DNA from: Stigmatella aurantiaca
Lineage (GTDB): Bacteria; Myxococcota; Myxococcia; Myxococcales; Myxococcaceae
Assembly: GCF_900109545.1 (NCBI RefSeq)
Contig: NZ_FOAP01000003.1
Location: forward strand, 248,001 to 312,000
Length of the DNA stretch: 64,000 nt
Reading direction: 5' to 3'
The notes below the pieces were generated by a model. It ran no database searches. It saw nothing but the letters and a program-made list of their open reading frames with translations, and was not told the DNA's origin. The translations under genes were made by a program, and so were the position numbers. Positions 18,174-26,739 of the stretch are shown in pieces. The first letter of the stretch is position 1. The number at the start of each line of letters is the position of its first letter.

Positions 18174-19103
18174 TTAGCCCTTGCGCAGCACGCGCTTGAC
18201 GCCGAGCACCACGGCCAGCGTCACCGCGCCCGCCACGATGCCCACCACGGCATCGGCCACGGGCGGCGTGAGGGCATGCAGCAACCAACCGATACCGGGC
18301 ACGCCCCCGGCGCGCTCCGCCAGCCCTTCGATGCCATGGTGCACCACGGCGATGCCGTGGGTGAGGATGCCGCCGCCGACCAGGAACATGGCGGCGGTAC
18401 CCGCCACCGACAGGCCCTTCATGAGCCACGGGGCCCCCTTCAGGATGCCCCGGCCCAGGTTCTGCTGGAAGCTCCCCGGCCGCCGGCTCAGGTACAGCCC
18501 GGCGTCATCGAGCTTCACGATGCCGGCCACCAGCCCGTAGACGCCCACGGTCATCAGCAGGGCCACGCCCACCAGCACCAGCACCCGCGTCGTGAAGGGC
18601 TCGCTGGCCACGACGCCCAACGAGATCGCGATGATCTCCGCCGAGAGGATGAAGTCGGTGGTCACCGCGCCCTTGATCTTCTCCTTCTCCAGGGCGACGA
18701 GGTCCACCTGAGGGTCGGCCAGCGCCTGGGTGAGCTTGGCGTGATGGGCTTCGTCCTCCTCCGGGCTGTGCAGGAACTTGTGCGCCAGCTTCTCGACGCC
18801 CTCGAAGCACAGGAACAGGCCGCCCACCATCAACAGCGGCGTCACCAACCAGGGCACGAAGGCGCTGATGGCCAGCGCGGCGGGGACCAGGATGGCCTTG
18901 TTGACCATCGAGCCCTTGGCCACGGCCCAGACCACGGGCAGCTCGCGGTCGGCCTTGACGCCGGTGACTTGCTGGGCGTTGAGCGCCAGGTCGTCGCCCA
19001 GCACGCCCGCGGTCTTCTTCGCGGCCAGCTTGGTCATCACCGACACGTCGTCGAGGATGGTGGCGATGTCGTCGAGCAGCGCGAGCAGACTGGAACCAGC
19101 CAA
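18174..19103 (-). CDS. DUF808 (YedI-type) integral membrane protein
   Basis: A 309-residue membrane protein beginning [18 protein letters not shown], the characteristic DUF808 N-terminus. About seven hydrophobic segments follow, with the conserved cytosolic segment [17 protein letters not shown] placed the start at TTG 19103 because AAGGAG lies eight bases upstream and family members begin (M)AGSSLL; the upstream frame codes for an Arg/Pro-rich extension with no support. The function of YedI is unknown. It probably forms a unit with the GST gene. Confidence 0.88.
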   Translation of the reverse strand: MAGSSLLALLDDIATILDDVSVMTKLAAKKTAGVLGDDLALNAQQVTGVKADRELPVVWAVAKGSMVNKAILVPAALAISAFVPWLVTPLLMVGGLFLCFEGVEKLAHKFLHSPEEDEAHHAKLTQALADPQVDLVALEKEKIKGAVTTDFILSAEIIAISLGVVASEPFTTRVLVLVGVALLMTVGVYGLVAGIVKLDDAGLYLSRRPGSFQQNLGRGILKGAPWLMKGLSVAGTAAMFLVGGGILTHGIAVVHHGIEGLAERAGGVPGIGWLLHALTPPVADAVVGIVAGAVTLAVVLGVKRVLRKG

Positions 19104-19208
19104 GATGAGAACTCCTTGCGGGGCACGGCGTCCGGGACGCCCAAGCGGGCGCATCCTACCCGAGGAGGCCCGCGGCGCCTCGCAGTTCCTACGGCGAAAC
19201 GGCCCGGC

Positions 19209-20885
19209 TCACCTGCGGGCGGCCGAGGACCGGTCCCGGACGGCCTTGAACTCCGAGCCCGGCTTCCACTGGGGCCAGCGGTCCGAGGAAGCCAGCGAGC
19301 GCCCCATCTCGTAGAGCAGCTGCACATCCTGGGCGGCGCCCCGCAGGTCCCAGTCGGCGCGCCACGCATCGCAGGGCTGGTGGTAGCAGCGCGCGGTGTA
19401 GTCGGCGACCCAGCGGTCCCCGGCCTCCCGGCCTCCGTTCACGAGATCATGCCCGCCGCCCAGCCCCATGAGCAGCAGCACCGGCACGCCGCGCTTGGCC
19501 AGGGAGAAGTGGTCGGCGCGGTAGAACAGGCCGCGCTCGGGCTTCGCATCGGGCGTGATGGTGCGATTCTGCCGCGCGGCCGCCTCGGCCAGCGCATCCT
19601 CGAGCTCATTCTGCCCGTTGCCCACGAGCACCACGTCGCGCGAGGGCCCCGCGGTCTGAAGGATGTCCATGGTCATGTTGGCCACCATGGTCTCCAGGGG
19701 CTGGAGGGGATGGGCGCCGTAGTACTCCGAGCCGAGCAGGCCCGCCTCCTCGGCGGTCCAGGCGGCGAAGACAATGGAGCGCGCGGGCTTCGGCCCCTGC
19801 TGGAAGGCGCGGGCGATCTCGATCATCCCAGCCAGACCGATGGCGTCATCCACGGCGCCCCGGCGGATCTTGTCCCCTGAGGCATCCGCGGGCCCCAGCC
19901 CATAGGCGTCCCAGTGGGCGCCGTACATGATGGACTCGTTGGGGCGCTGCGCGCCGGGCAGGCGGCCGATGACGTTCTGGCTGTCGGCACGCGTGTGGGT
20001 GATGCGGTAGTCGGTGGAGAGGCTGACGCCCTTGAGGAGCACGGGCTCGAAGGTGGCCTTGCGCGCATCGGCCTTGAGCTTCGCGAGGGACACGCCGGAG
20101 CGGGCGAACAGCGCGGCGGCGGCCTCGCGCTGAATCCAGCCCTGCATCAGGACCTTCTCCTTGTCGGGCTGGGCCCGGACGATGTCGAAGGTCTGGCCGT
20201 TGCCCGCGATGACGGTGGACCAGCCGTACCCGGCACCGGGCGTCTCGTGGATGATCAACGCGCCGAGGGCCCCGCGCCGGGCGGCCTCCTCGAACTTGTA
20301 GGTCCACCGGGCGTAGTAGGTGGCGGCCTGACCGCCGAACTTCCCGCGAACCTCTTCGCTCGGCTGGGCCTCGAAATCGGGATCATTGATGAGGAAGACG
20401 GCGATCTTGCCCTTCAGATCGACACCCTTGAAGTCATCCCACCCGCGCTCGGCCGCCGAGATGCCGTAGCCGACGAACACCAGCGGGGCCTGGTCGATCT
20501 TCACGCGCTTCAGGGGGCGCTGGGTGTTGACCATCACCTCCTGGCCCTGGCGCCAGGAGGTAGTCTGGCCGCCCACGGCCACCTTGAGGACAACGGAGTC
20601 CTTCACCTGAAAGCGGACCAGAGGCACCTTCTGCGTCCAGCCGCCCTTCTCGCCGCCGGGCTCCAGACCCACGGCCCTGAACTGACTGATGAGGTAATCG
20701 AGGGTCTTCTTCTCGCCCGGTCCGCCCGGCGCGCGGCCCGCGAACTCATCGGAAGCAAGCACCTTGACGATCTGCGACAGCCGCGCCGGGTCAATGGGAC
20801 CCGAGTCCTGCGCGTGCCCCACGCCCGCGCCCAGCAGGACGGCGGCGGCCAGGGGAACCAGCCTTGAAGCGTTCCAGGAAATCAT
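19209..20885 (-). CDS. Secreted M28-family zinc aminopeptidase
   Basis: A 558-residue protein with a Sec signal peptide (MISWNASRLVPLAAAVLLG, cleaved near GHAQ). A PA-domain-like insert follows (about 130-290), then the M28 catalytic core with the zinc ligands in the usual order: GAHWDAYG (His, Asp), AVDDAIG (Asp bridging), AAWTAEEAGLLGS (catalytic and ligand Glu), MTMDILQ (Asp) and a final His near RADHFS. Releases N-terminal amino acids from peptides, fitting the predatory/proteolytic lifestyle of myxobacteria. Divergent from the DUF6310 gene with about 80 bp between the starts. Confidence 0.9.
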   Translation of the reverse strand: MISWNASRLVPLAAAVLLGAGVGHAQDSGPIDPARLSQIVKVLASDEFAGRAPGGPGEKKTLDYLISQFRAVGLEPGGEKGGWTQKVPLVRFQVKDSVVLKVAVGGQTTSWRQGQEVMVNTQRPLKRVKIDQAPLVFVGYGISAAERGWDDFKGVDLKGKIAVFLINDPDFEAQPSEEVRGKFGGQAATYYARWTYKFEEAARRGALGALIIHETPGAGYGWSTVIAGNGQTFDIVRAQPDKEKVLMQGWIQREAAAALFARSGVSLAKLKADARKATFEPVLLKGVSLSTDYRITHTRADSQNVIGRLPGAQRPNESIMYGAHWDAYGLGPADASGDKIRRGAVDDAIGLAGMIEIARAFQQGPKPARSIVFAAWTAEEAGLLGSEYYGAHPLQPLETMVANMTMDILQTAGPSRDVVLVGNGQNELEDALAEAAARQNRTITPDAKPERGLFYRADHFSLAKRGVPVLLLMGLGGGHDLVNGGREAGDRWVADYTARCYHQPCDAWRADWDLRGAAQDVQLLYEMGRSLASSDRWPQWKPGSEFKAVRDRSSAARR

Positions 20886-20967
20886 GGGCCGCGACCCTAA
20901 GATGGCCGGTGCCGTCTGGAAAGGCCACAAGCGCAGCAGGTCTTGTAAGGATAAAGTCCCTCGGGCC

Positions 20968-21597
20968 GTGCACGTGCACCTCTCCCTCAGCCTCCTGCTC
21001 CTGATCTCCGCGTGCGCGGCGACAGAACCACACCCTCGAAGCCAAGTGGCCGTTCCGTGGGTGGCCCCTCTGGCAGGCCCCAAGCCCGTCGCGATCCCAG
21101 CACCTGTGGGCCTATCCCCGCCCATGCCCGTCATGGTGGATCCAGTCCCGCCGAAGCAGCCAGTTCCGGAGACACAGTCAGGGAAGTCTGGATCCGATCG
21201 GACTCCACCTGCGCCAATGACTTCGCAACCGCGCCCTGAGTGCATCCCACGGATGGTGCGGCACCTGGGCGGAGACGCCCTGCATGACACGTGCGCCGAC
21301 AAGGTCCCGAACAACGGCTTCCCCGGCTTTGATGCGCTCGTCAACGGCAAGCATTTCGATGCAATCCAAATCCGGGCGGGCATGCTCTGGGAGATCAAAA
21401 CCGACAACTTCGACACCTACTCCCGTGCCCTTCAAGACATTGTGGTGGGAAAGCAGGTACCCGAACTGCGGCGCGAGCGCGAATTGGCGAGAGCTTGCGG
21501 ATTCAACTTCCGGGTGGGCGTGCGCAGCGCAACGCATATGGCTGCACTCGAAGAACTGGAGCCGACGCTCGACGTTGTCGTCATGGACTGGTGCTGA
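20968..21597 (+). CDS. DUF6310 lipoprotein with a PD-(D/E)XK-like nuclease motif
   Basis: A 209-residue protein starting at GTG 20968; an ATG at 20902 is possible but would leave only 16 bp to the divergent peptidase gene. A lipoprotein signal ends in ISAC, so C16 would be lipidated. A Pro-rich linker to about residue 90 follows. The C-terminal 120 residues match the myxobacterial DUF6310 pattern as I remember it: HLGGDALHDTCAD, then FDALVNGKHFDAI and MLWEIKTDNFDTYS. D131 and E142-x-K144 have the spacing of a restriction-endonuclease-like active site. The stop is one base from the ATG of the DUF5953 gene. A membrane-displayed toxin with its immunity protein is my inference. Confidence 0.75.
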   Translation: MHVHLSLSLLLLISACAATEPHPRSQVAVPWVAPLAGPKPVAIPAPVGLSPPMPVMVDPVPPKQPVPETQSGKSGSDRTPPAPMTSQPRPECIPRMVRHLGGDALHDTCADKVPNNGFPGFDALVNGKHFDAIQIRAGMLWEIKTDNFDTYSRALQDIVVGKQVPELRRERELARACGFNFRVGVRSATHMAALEELEPTLDVVVMDWC

Positions 21598-21598
21598 A

Positions 21599-22360
21599 AT
21601 GACAATCCCACAGGACTACCTTCTCCTGATCGCCTACACGGCCGCGCTGGAGGAAGACGACTACCGCCCACTCGCTGTAGCGCGTGCCATCGAACAAGCA
21701 CTCCCCGGCATGCGCCTGGAATGGACGATTTCGGATGAGGGACACCTCATCCCACTGCCACAGCGTGACGCATGGATTGCCAAGGCAGCGGCCCAGGGCA
21801 GATTCCCCATGCTCTGCAATGGCGACGAGAATTACCTCGTCACGGTTTCAGGCTCTGGGATACCCGCAGGGTTAGGCCCAGGTGGCAAGCCACTCTGCGA
21901 CATCCCTGCAAAACTGCCACTGGATGCAGCCATCATTGCAGCCGCAGGAGATGTGCTGGAGGGCGTGGCAGAAAGCGCGCGCGCTTTCTGGGGGCATGTG
22001 ACGCCGCACGGCACGGCGGTGGAGATCGCACGGCAAACGAGTCATCCCGTGCGCAAGCCGCGAGTTCCTCCACGAGGGCTACCAGCACTCAAGTTCCCAG
22101 AGGACATCCCATCGCCTGAGATTCCGCACCGACTGGGCTGGCTGAACTACTGGTCGGCCGCTACCGCACAGACCCTCGGGTTCCCAGATTCTTCTCGCGA
22201 CGCTGAATTGCTCATTCGGTCACGGCGCACGGCAACAGGGGGATGGGTAGTCCAACTCACGGAGACGCCCTTGAACCTTGGTAACACCTCCCACCTAGAA
22301 GCACTGCAGCATGCCTATGAACGCTTTCCGGAAATTGGTGGACGCAGCCCCCCTACCTGA
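21599..22360 (+). CDS. DUF5953 protein, possible immunity partner
   Basis: A 253-residue protein beginning MTIPQDYLLLIAYTAALEED. It has no signal peptide or membrane segment, is acidic in its N-terminal half, and contains PLPQRDAWIAKAAAQGRFPMLCNGDE. I recall such proteins only from myxobacteria, next to DUF6310 genes, as DUF5953. ATG 21599 begins one base after the DUF6310 stop, so translation is coupled. Tight coupling to a putative nuclease-fold lipoprotein suggests an immunity or chaperone role; direct functional evidence is lacking. Confidence 0.7.
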   Translation: MTIPQDYLLLIAYTAALEEDDYRPLAVARAIEQALPGMRLEWTISDEGHLIPLPQRDAWIAKAAAQGRFPMLCNGDENYLVTVSGSGIPAGLGPGGKPLCDIPAKLPLDAAIIAAAGDVLEGVAESARAFWGHVTPHGTAVEIARQTSHPVRKPRVPPRGLPALKFPEDIPSPEIPHRLGWLNYWSAATAQTLGFPDSSRDAELLIRSRRTATGGWVVQLTETPLNLGNTSHLEALQHAYERFPEIGGRSPPT

Positions 22361-22398
22361 TGCTCTTGCCTCCCTCATTCGCATCACAAAATGCGCTC

Positions 22399-22529
22399 TT
22401 AAGAGGGTGTTGAGCAGGAGCGGGTAGGCAAGCTGCTTTCCTGGGAGCAGCCTCCACATCTTGGGCTTACCTGGTTGCTGGGTAAGCCCTGCATGCAGTG
22501 GTCGCTCGCCTTGGCTCAACACCCTCTTA
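22399..22529. mobile_element. MITE-like element with 16-bp terminal inverted repeats
   Basis: TAAGAGGGTGTTGAGC at 22399-22414 is repeated exactly as its reverse complement at 22514-22529, bounding a 131-bp stretch with no gene. The GAGGGTGTTGA core resembles IS5-family termini. Flanks read TTAA on the left and TTAG on the right, so a clean target duplication is not evident. It lies in the 218-bp gap between the convergent DUF5953 and BMP genes. A non-autonomous IS derivative is the best reading; a long-stem transcript is the alternative. Confidence 0.6.
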
Positions 22530-22578
22530 GATATTGCAAGCCCCCAGGCTACGCACCCTTTACTACAAGCATTCAGGC

Positions 22579-23739
22579 TCAATTCCCCATCGCAGGCACC
22601 TGAATCTCCCCGGCGATGATCTTCGCCTTCAGCGCCTCCACCTTCTTCAGCGCCTCCTCCTTGCCCGGGAAGTCGAGCCGCACGGGCGCCAGGCCCACCC
22701 CGCCCTCCTTCAACCCCAGCGTCTGGCTGCCGCCCTGGAAGCGGCCCTGGAGCTGATCCCTCACCGCCTCGTACACGGCCAGGTCCACCCGCTTCAGCAC
22801 CGTGGTCAGCATCGCCTTGGGCGCCAGGTGGAACTGATCCGAGTCCACGCCCATCACGTACACCGGCTTCCCCGCGTCCCGGGCCTCCTTCACCGCCTGA
22901 ATCGCCCCCAGCCCGTCCACCCCCGCCGCCGCGAAGATGACTTCCATCCCCTTCGCCACCAGGTCCTGCCCCACCTGCTTGCCCAGGGCGAAGTTCGTGA
23001 AGCTCCCCGTGTAGCTCGACACCACCGTGGCCTTCGGGTTCACCGCCGCCACGCCCGCCCGGAACCCCGCCTCGAACTGCTTCACGAGCGGAATCTCCAT
23101 GCCCCCCACGAAGCCCACCTTTCCCTCCTTCGCGACGAGCCCCGCCAGCGCCCCCGCCAGGAAGCACCCCTCCTCGCTGCGGTACACCACCGTGCGCACG
23201 TTGGGCAGCGTGTACGCCTCGCCCTTCGCGTTGATCAACGGACTGTCCACGAGCAGAAAGTGCGTGCCGGGGCTCTTCGCGGCCACCGTCTCCACCGCGC
23301 CCTCCAGCATGAACCCCACCGCCATCGCCAGCGGCACGTCCTGCTCCACCAGCAGCCGTAGGTTGGGCTCGTAGTCCTCCGCCACCTGGCTCTGCACCAC
23401 CACGGGCTTGATTCCCAGCGGGGTGATGGGCGGCTGGCGCTGGGCCAGCTCCGGCCCCAGCGCCTCCTGGCGCTCCGCCGCCGAGGCCTCCTGATAGGAG
23501 GTGCCCACGGACTTCAGCCCCCCCGCCCACAGCTCCAGCCCCCGCAGCGCCGAGTCATTGAACGATTGATCCCCGCGCCCCCCCAGCCCCAGCACGAGGC
23601 CGATCCGGGGCTTCTCCGCCGCTGCGGGGGCAGACGCCGTCGTGTCCCCGACAGGGGGCTGCTCCTTGGGGCTCTTGCACGCCTGGAGCATCACCAGGAC
23701 AACACACACGGCAGGGAGGCTTCGCGAGACCATGGACAT
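22579..23739 (-). CDS. BMP-family (PnrA-like) substrate-binding lipoprotein
   Basis: A 386-residue lipoprotein: hydrophobic signal ending in MLQAC, a Ser/Ala/Pro-rich linker, then a basic-membrane-protein domain. Visible features are RIGLVLGLGGRGDQSFNDSA (ligand-contact DxSFN loop), FLLVDSP, the nucleoside-binding region GCFLAGALAGLVAKEGKVGFVGG and YVMGVDSDQ. Family members bind nucleosides or other small ligands for an ABC importer, but no permease or ATPase is adjacent. Start taken as ATG 23739; TTG 23745 is also possible. Divergent from serB with under 70 bp between. Confidence 0.88.
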   Translation of the reverse strand: MSMVSRSLPAVCVVLVMLQACKSPKEQPPVGDTTASAPAAAEKPRIGLVLGLGGRGDQSFNDSALRGLELWAGGLKSVGTSYQEASAAERQEALGPELAQRQPPITPLGIKPVVVQSQVAEDYEPNLRLLVEQDVPLAMAVGFMLEGAVETVAAKSPGTHFLLVDSPLINAKGEAYTLPNVRTVVYRSEEGCFLAGALAGLVAKEGKVGFVGGMEIPLVKQFEAGFRAGVAAVNPKATVVSSYTGSFTNFALGKQVGQDLVAKGMEVIFAAAGVDGLGAIQAVKEARDAGKPVYVMGVDSDQFHLAPKAMLTTVLKRVDLAVYEAVRDQLQGRFQGGSQTLGLKEGGVGLAPVRLDFPGKEEALKKVEALKAKIIAGEIQVPAMGN

Positions 23740-23807
23740 ACCCAACGTCTAACACGCCTGCCTTTTGACGAATCCCCGGAAGCCCGCCGGCCGTAAAGTC
23801 CCTCACC

Positions 23808-25046
23808 ATGCCTTCTCACCTCACCCCTCCAGAGCCCGTCCTCCTCACCGTCATCGGACGGGACCACCCCGGCATCGCCTCGCGGCTCACCGGCCAGCTC
23901 GCCGAGGCCGGGGCCGAGCTGCTCGACATCGAGCAAGTGGTGGTGCAAGACCGCCTCACCCTGTGCCTCCTGGTGCGCCTGCCCGAGAAGGGGGATGTGC
24001 TCAAGGAGCTGCTCTTCGCCGCCCATGAGCTGGGCGTGGTGCTGGAGTTCCAGACGGTGCCGGTGCCCGGCAGCAAGCCGGTGCCCTCGTCCAACCGCCA
24101 CGTCGTCACCGTGGTGGGCCGCAAGCTCGGCGCCCGCGAGGTGCACGCCGTCACCGAGTGTCTGGCCGGGCACCTGGCCAACATCGAGCGCATCCAGCGC
24201 CTGACGGAGACGGAGCTGGGCTCCGTGGAGTTCCACATCTCCCTGCCCGCGGGAAGAGACCCGGAGGAGCTCAAGCGCGCGCTGCTGGAGCTGTCCATGG
24301 CCTCCAACACCTTCGACGTGGCGCTCCAGCGCGAGAGCCTCTACCGGCGCAGCAAGCGGCTGGTGGTGATGGACATGGACTCCACGCTCATCCGCATCGA
24401 AGTCATCGACGAGCTGGCGCGCGTGCACGGCGTGGGCGAGCAGGTCTCCCGCATCACCGAGCGCGCCATGCAGGGGGAGATGGACTACGACGAGTCCCTG
24501 CGCCAGCGCGTGGCGCTGCTCAAGGGGCTGGACTCGCGGGTGCTCAGAGATCTCTCCTCCAACCTGCCACTCACGGAAGGGGCCGAGACGCTCATCCCCG
24601 TGCTCAAGCGGCTCGGCTACCGCACGGCCATCATCAGCGGGGGCTTCTCCGTGGCGGCCGAGGCGCTCAAGGACCGGCTGGGCATCGACTACGCCCACTC
24701 CAACATGCTGGAGGAGGCGGACGGCAAGCTCACCGGCCGCACGCTGGGGCCCATCGTCAACGCCAAGCGCAAGGCGGAGCTGCTGGAGAGCATCGCCCAG
24801 GCGGAGGGCATCCTCCTCGACCAGGTCATCGCCGTGGGCGACGGGGCCAATGACTTGCTGATGCTGGAGAAGGCGGGGCTGGGCATCGCCTTCCGGGCCA
24901 AGCGCAAGCTGCGCCAGGCGGCCGACACCTCCATCTCCTCCGGCGGCCTGGACACCATCCTCTACCTGCTGGGGCTCACCGGCCGGGAGCTGCTGGAGGC
25001 CCGCCCGCCCCCGGCGGGAACGCTCGACCGGCGCTCCAGCGGCTAG
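23808..25046 (+). CDS. serB: Phosphoserine phosphatase with N-terminal ACT domains
   Basis: A 412-residue enzyme catalysing the last step of serine biosynthesis. Residues about 10-90 and 95-175 are two ACT-type regulatory domains (VLLTVIGRDHPGIASRLT; HVVTVVGRKLGAREVHAV). The HAD phosphatase domain follows, with nucleophile motif VVMDMDSTLI, the cap segment ITERAMQGEMDYDESLRQRV, motif II IISGGF, the motif III lysine in NAKRKAELL and motif IV GDGANDLLML. ACT domains suggest feedback by serine. The C-terminal tail overlaps the convergent hydrolase gene by four bases. A typical housekeeping gene. Confidence 0.96.
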   Translation: MPSHLTPPEPVLLTVIGRDHPGIASRLTGQLAEAGAELLDIEQVVVQDRLTLCLLVRLPEKGDVLKELLFAAHELGVVLEFQTVPVPGSKPVPSSNRHVVTVVGRKLGAREVHAVTECLAGHLANIERIQRLTETELGSVEFHISLPAGRDPEELKRALLELSMASNTFDVALQRESLYRRSKRLVVMDMDSTLIRIEVIDELARVHGVGEQVSRITERAMQGEMDYDESLRQRVALLKGLDSRVLRDLSSNLPLTEGAETLIPVLKRLGYRTAIISGGFSVAAEALKDRLGIDYAHSNMLEEADGKLTGRTLGPIVNAKRKAELLESIAQAEGILLDQVIAVGDGANDLLMLEKAGLGIAFRAKRKLRQAADTSISSGGLDTILYLLGLTGRELLEARPPPAGTLDRRSSG

Positions 25047-25840
25047 CGCCCCGCGGCGAAGCGCAGCAGCCCCTCGAGGACCTCCGGCTCGGAGAGCACG
25101 TTGTTGTGGTGCTTTCCCTCGAGCAGCCGCACGGTGGCATGGGGAAACAGCGTCCCCAGGCGCTGCCCCATGTCCACGGGAACCACCTCGTCCCGCGTGC
25201 CATGGAGGATGAGCACCGGCACCGTCACCCCGGGGGCCTTCGCGGCGCTGTCGAACACATCCCTCATGAGCAGCCGCGCGGGCAGCCACGGAAAGAGCCG
25301 CGCCCCCACGTCCGCGAGCGAGGTGTAGGGGGTGATGAGCACCAGCCGCGTGCCGTACCCCCGCCGGGCCATCTCCACCGCCACGCCCGAGCCGAGCGAC
25401 TGTCCCTGAAGCACCACGCGCTCCCAGGGCACGCCCAGCTCCCGGTGCAGGTGCGCCAGCGCCGCCTCGGCGGCGGCATAGAGCCCCTCCTCCGAAGGCC
25501 CTTGCGCCTTCGCGAGCCCATAGCCCGGGTACTCCACCGCGTAGAAGCCCAGCCCCGCTTGCTGGAACTCCTGCGCCAGCCAGCCCGCGTCCGCGAGCTG
25601 CTCCCCGTTGCCATGGAAGTGCACCACCGTGGGGGCGCCTTCCGGCGCGGGCGCGTGCAGCGCAAAGACCGGACCGGGGAGCCGCAGCAGGGTGGCCCCG
25701 GGCACCGCCGGCTCACGCACACCGGGCGGCGCGGGAAACACGAGGTGCCGCTGCAGGGAGAACACCAGCAGGCAGAGCAGCGCATACAGCACGGCCACCA
25801 CACTCACCGCAGCCACCAGCATCCGTTTCATGCCTCGCAT
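25043..25840 (-). CDS. Membrane-anchored alpha/beta hydrolase (BEM46/YfhR-like)
   Basis: A 265-residue protein with one N-terminal membrane anchor (MLVAAVSVVAVLYALLCLLV), then an alpha/beta hydrolase fold. HFHGNGEQ forms the oxyanion loop, GQSLGSG the nucleophile elbow (Ser), ILHGTRDEVVP the acid loop (Asp) and EGKHHNNV the histidine. This catalytic set is complete. Family members are poorly characterised serine esterases or depalmitoylase-like enzymes. ATG 25840 is two bases from the stop of the upstream secreted protein, so both are likely in one operon. Confidence 0.88.
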   Translation of the reverse strand: MRGMKRMLVAAVSVVAVLYALLCLLVFSLQRHLVFPAPPGVREPAVPGATLLRLPGPVFALHAPAPEGAPTVVHFHGNGEQLADAGWLAQEFQQAGLGFYAVEYPGYGLAKAQGPSEEGLYAAAEAALAHLHRELGVPWERVVLQGQSLGSGVAVEMARRGYGTRLVLITPYTSLADVGARLFPWLPARLLMRDVFDSAAKAPGVTVPVLILHGTRDEVVPVDMGQRLGTLFPHATVRLLEGKHHNNVLSEPEVLEGLLRFAAGR

Positions 25841-25842
25841 TT

Positions 25843-26586
25843 CTAGCCCGCCCAGGGCAGGCCCTCGGTCTTGTCCAGCAGGTTCTTCTCCGGGGTCCAC
25901 CCCATCAGCCCCGTGGAGGACTTCACCAGGTACCAGCGGGGGGAGCCCTGGGGACCCGGCGCCCCGGAGGCGAGCACGAGAATCTTCGAGCCTGCGGCCA
26001 CGTTGGCCACCACCGCGCTGTCCGTGCGGCCACGGACCAGGGCGAAGGACTGCTTCACCGTGCCCTCGGCGCCCACGTAGTACAGCTCCTGGGGCACGGG
26101 GCTGAGCTTCCAGGCCTTGCGGTCCAGGACGTACTTCTCCCGGCGGTTCCAGAACCCCATCCAGGTGTCGGACAGGATGATGCCGTTGCCGGACGTCTCG
26201 GTCAGCGCGTGGACCCCGCCCAGCTCCTTCAGGCTCTTGCCATCGAAGCCATAGAGCACGCAGTGGGCATCGCCGTCCGTGAGCCCCATGTTCACGGCGA
26301 CCTCCTTCCACTTGTCCCCCCGGTCCAGGTCCACCACGGTCACCCCGTGGACCTCGGTGTCCTCCGCCTGCCCCTGGATGGCTTTTCCCGCCACCTTCAG
26401 GGTGAAGGTGCCCTCGCCCTCCTCCCACCGGAGGGAGATGGCCTCGGGCTTTCCATCCCCGTCCAGGTCGGCGGACGTGGAGGAGGTGGGCTCCGCGGCC
26501 AGGGCGAGCAGGGGACACAGCACCAGTCCCGCCAGGGCGGCCGGCCAGCAGGGGATGTTCAAGGGGCGAACCTCGCGAAGGGGCAT
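25843..26586 (-). CDS. Secreted protein with an FG-GAP-like repeat and a C-terminal SH3-like domain
   Basis: A 247-residue exported protein; I start at ATG 26586, which gives a signal peptide (CWPAALAGLVLCPLLALAAE). The mature part opens with SADLDGDGKPEAISLRW, a calcium-binding DxDxDG loop of the FG-GAP/VCBS type. A second, degenerate copy follows (VVDLDRGDKWKEVAVNMG). The last 70 residues (VVANVAAGSKILVLASG, then WYLVKSSTGLMGWTPEKNLL) look like a bacterial SH3 domain. It may bind cell-wall or matrix. It precedes the hydrolase gene in the same transcription unit and is divergent from the kinase. Confidence 0.75.
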   Translation of the reverse strand: MPLREVRPLNIPCWPAALAGLVLCPLLALAAEPTSSTSADLDGDGKPEAISLRWEEGEGTFTLKVAGKAIQGQAEDTEVHGVTVVDLDRGDKWKEVAVNMGLTDGDAHCVLYGFDGKSLKELGGVHALTETSGNGIILSDTWMGFWNRREKYVLDRKAWKLSPVPQELYYVGAEGTVKQSFALVRGRTDSAVVANVAAGSKILVLASGAPGPQGSPRWYLVKSSTGLMGWTPEKNLLDKTEGLPWAG

Positions 26587-26739
26587 CCGGGGACGGTAGC
26601 AGCTCCCCCGGCGGGCCCCAGGCCTCTTCCGCGTCCAGACAGCCCAGAAAATCCGCCGTAACCGGGCAGTCAGGCGGAGGGCTGCCCGGGGAGCAGACAG
26701 AGCAGCGTGGGCCACCGGACACTGTTATCAACGGAAATC

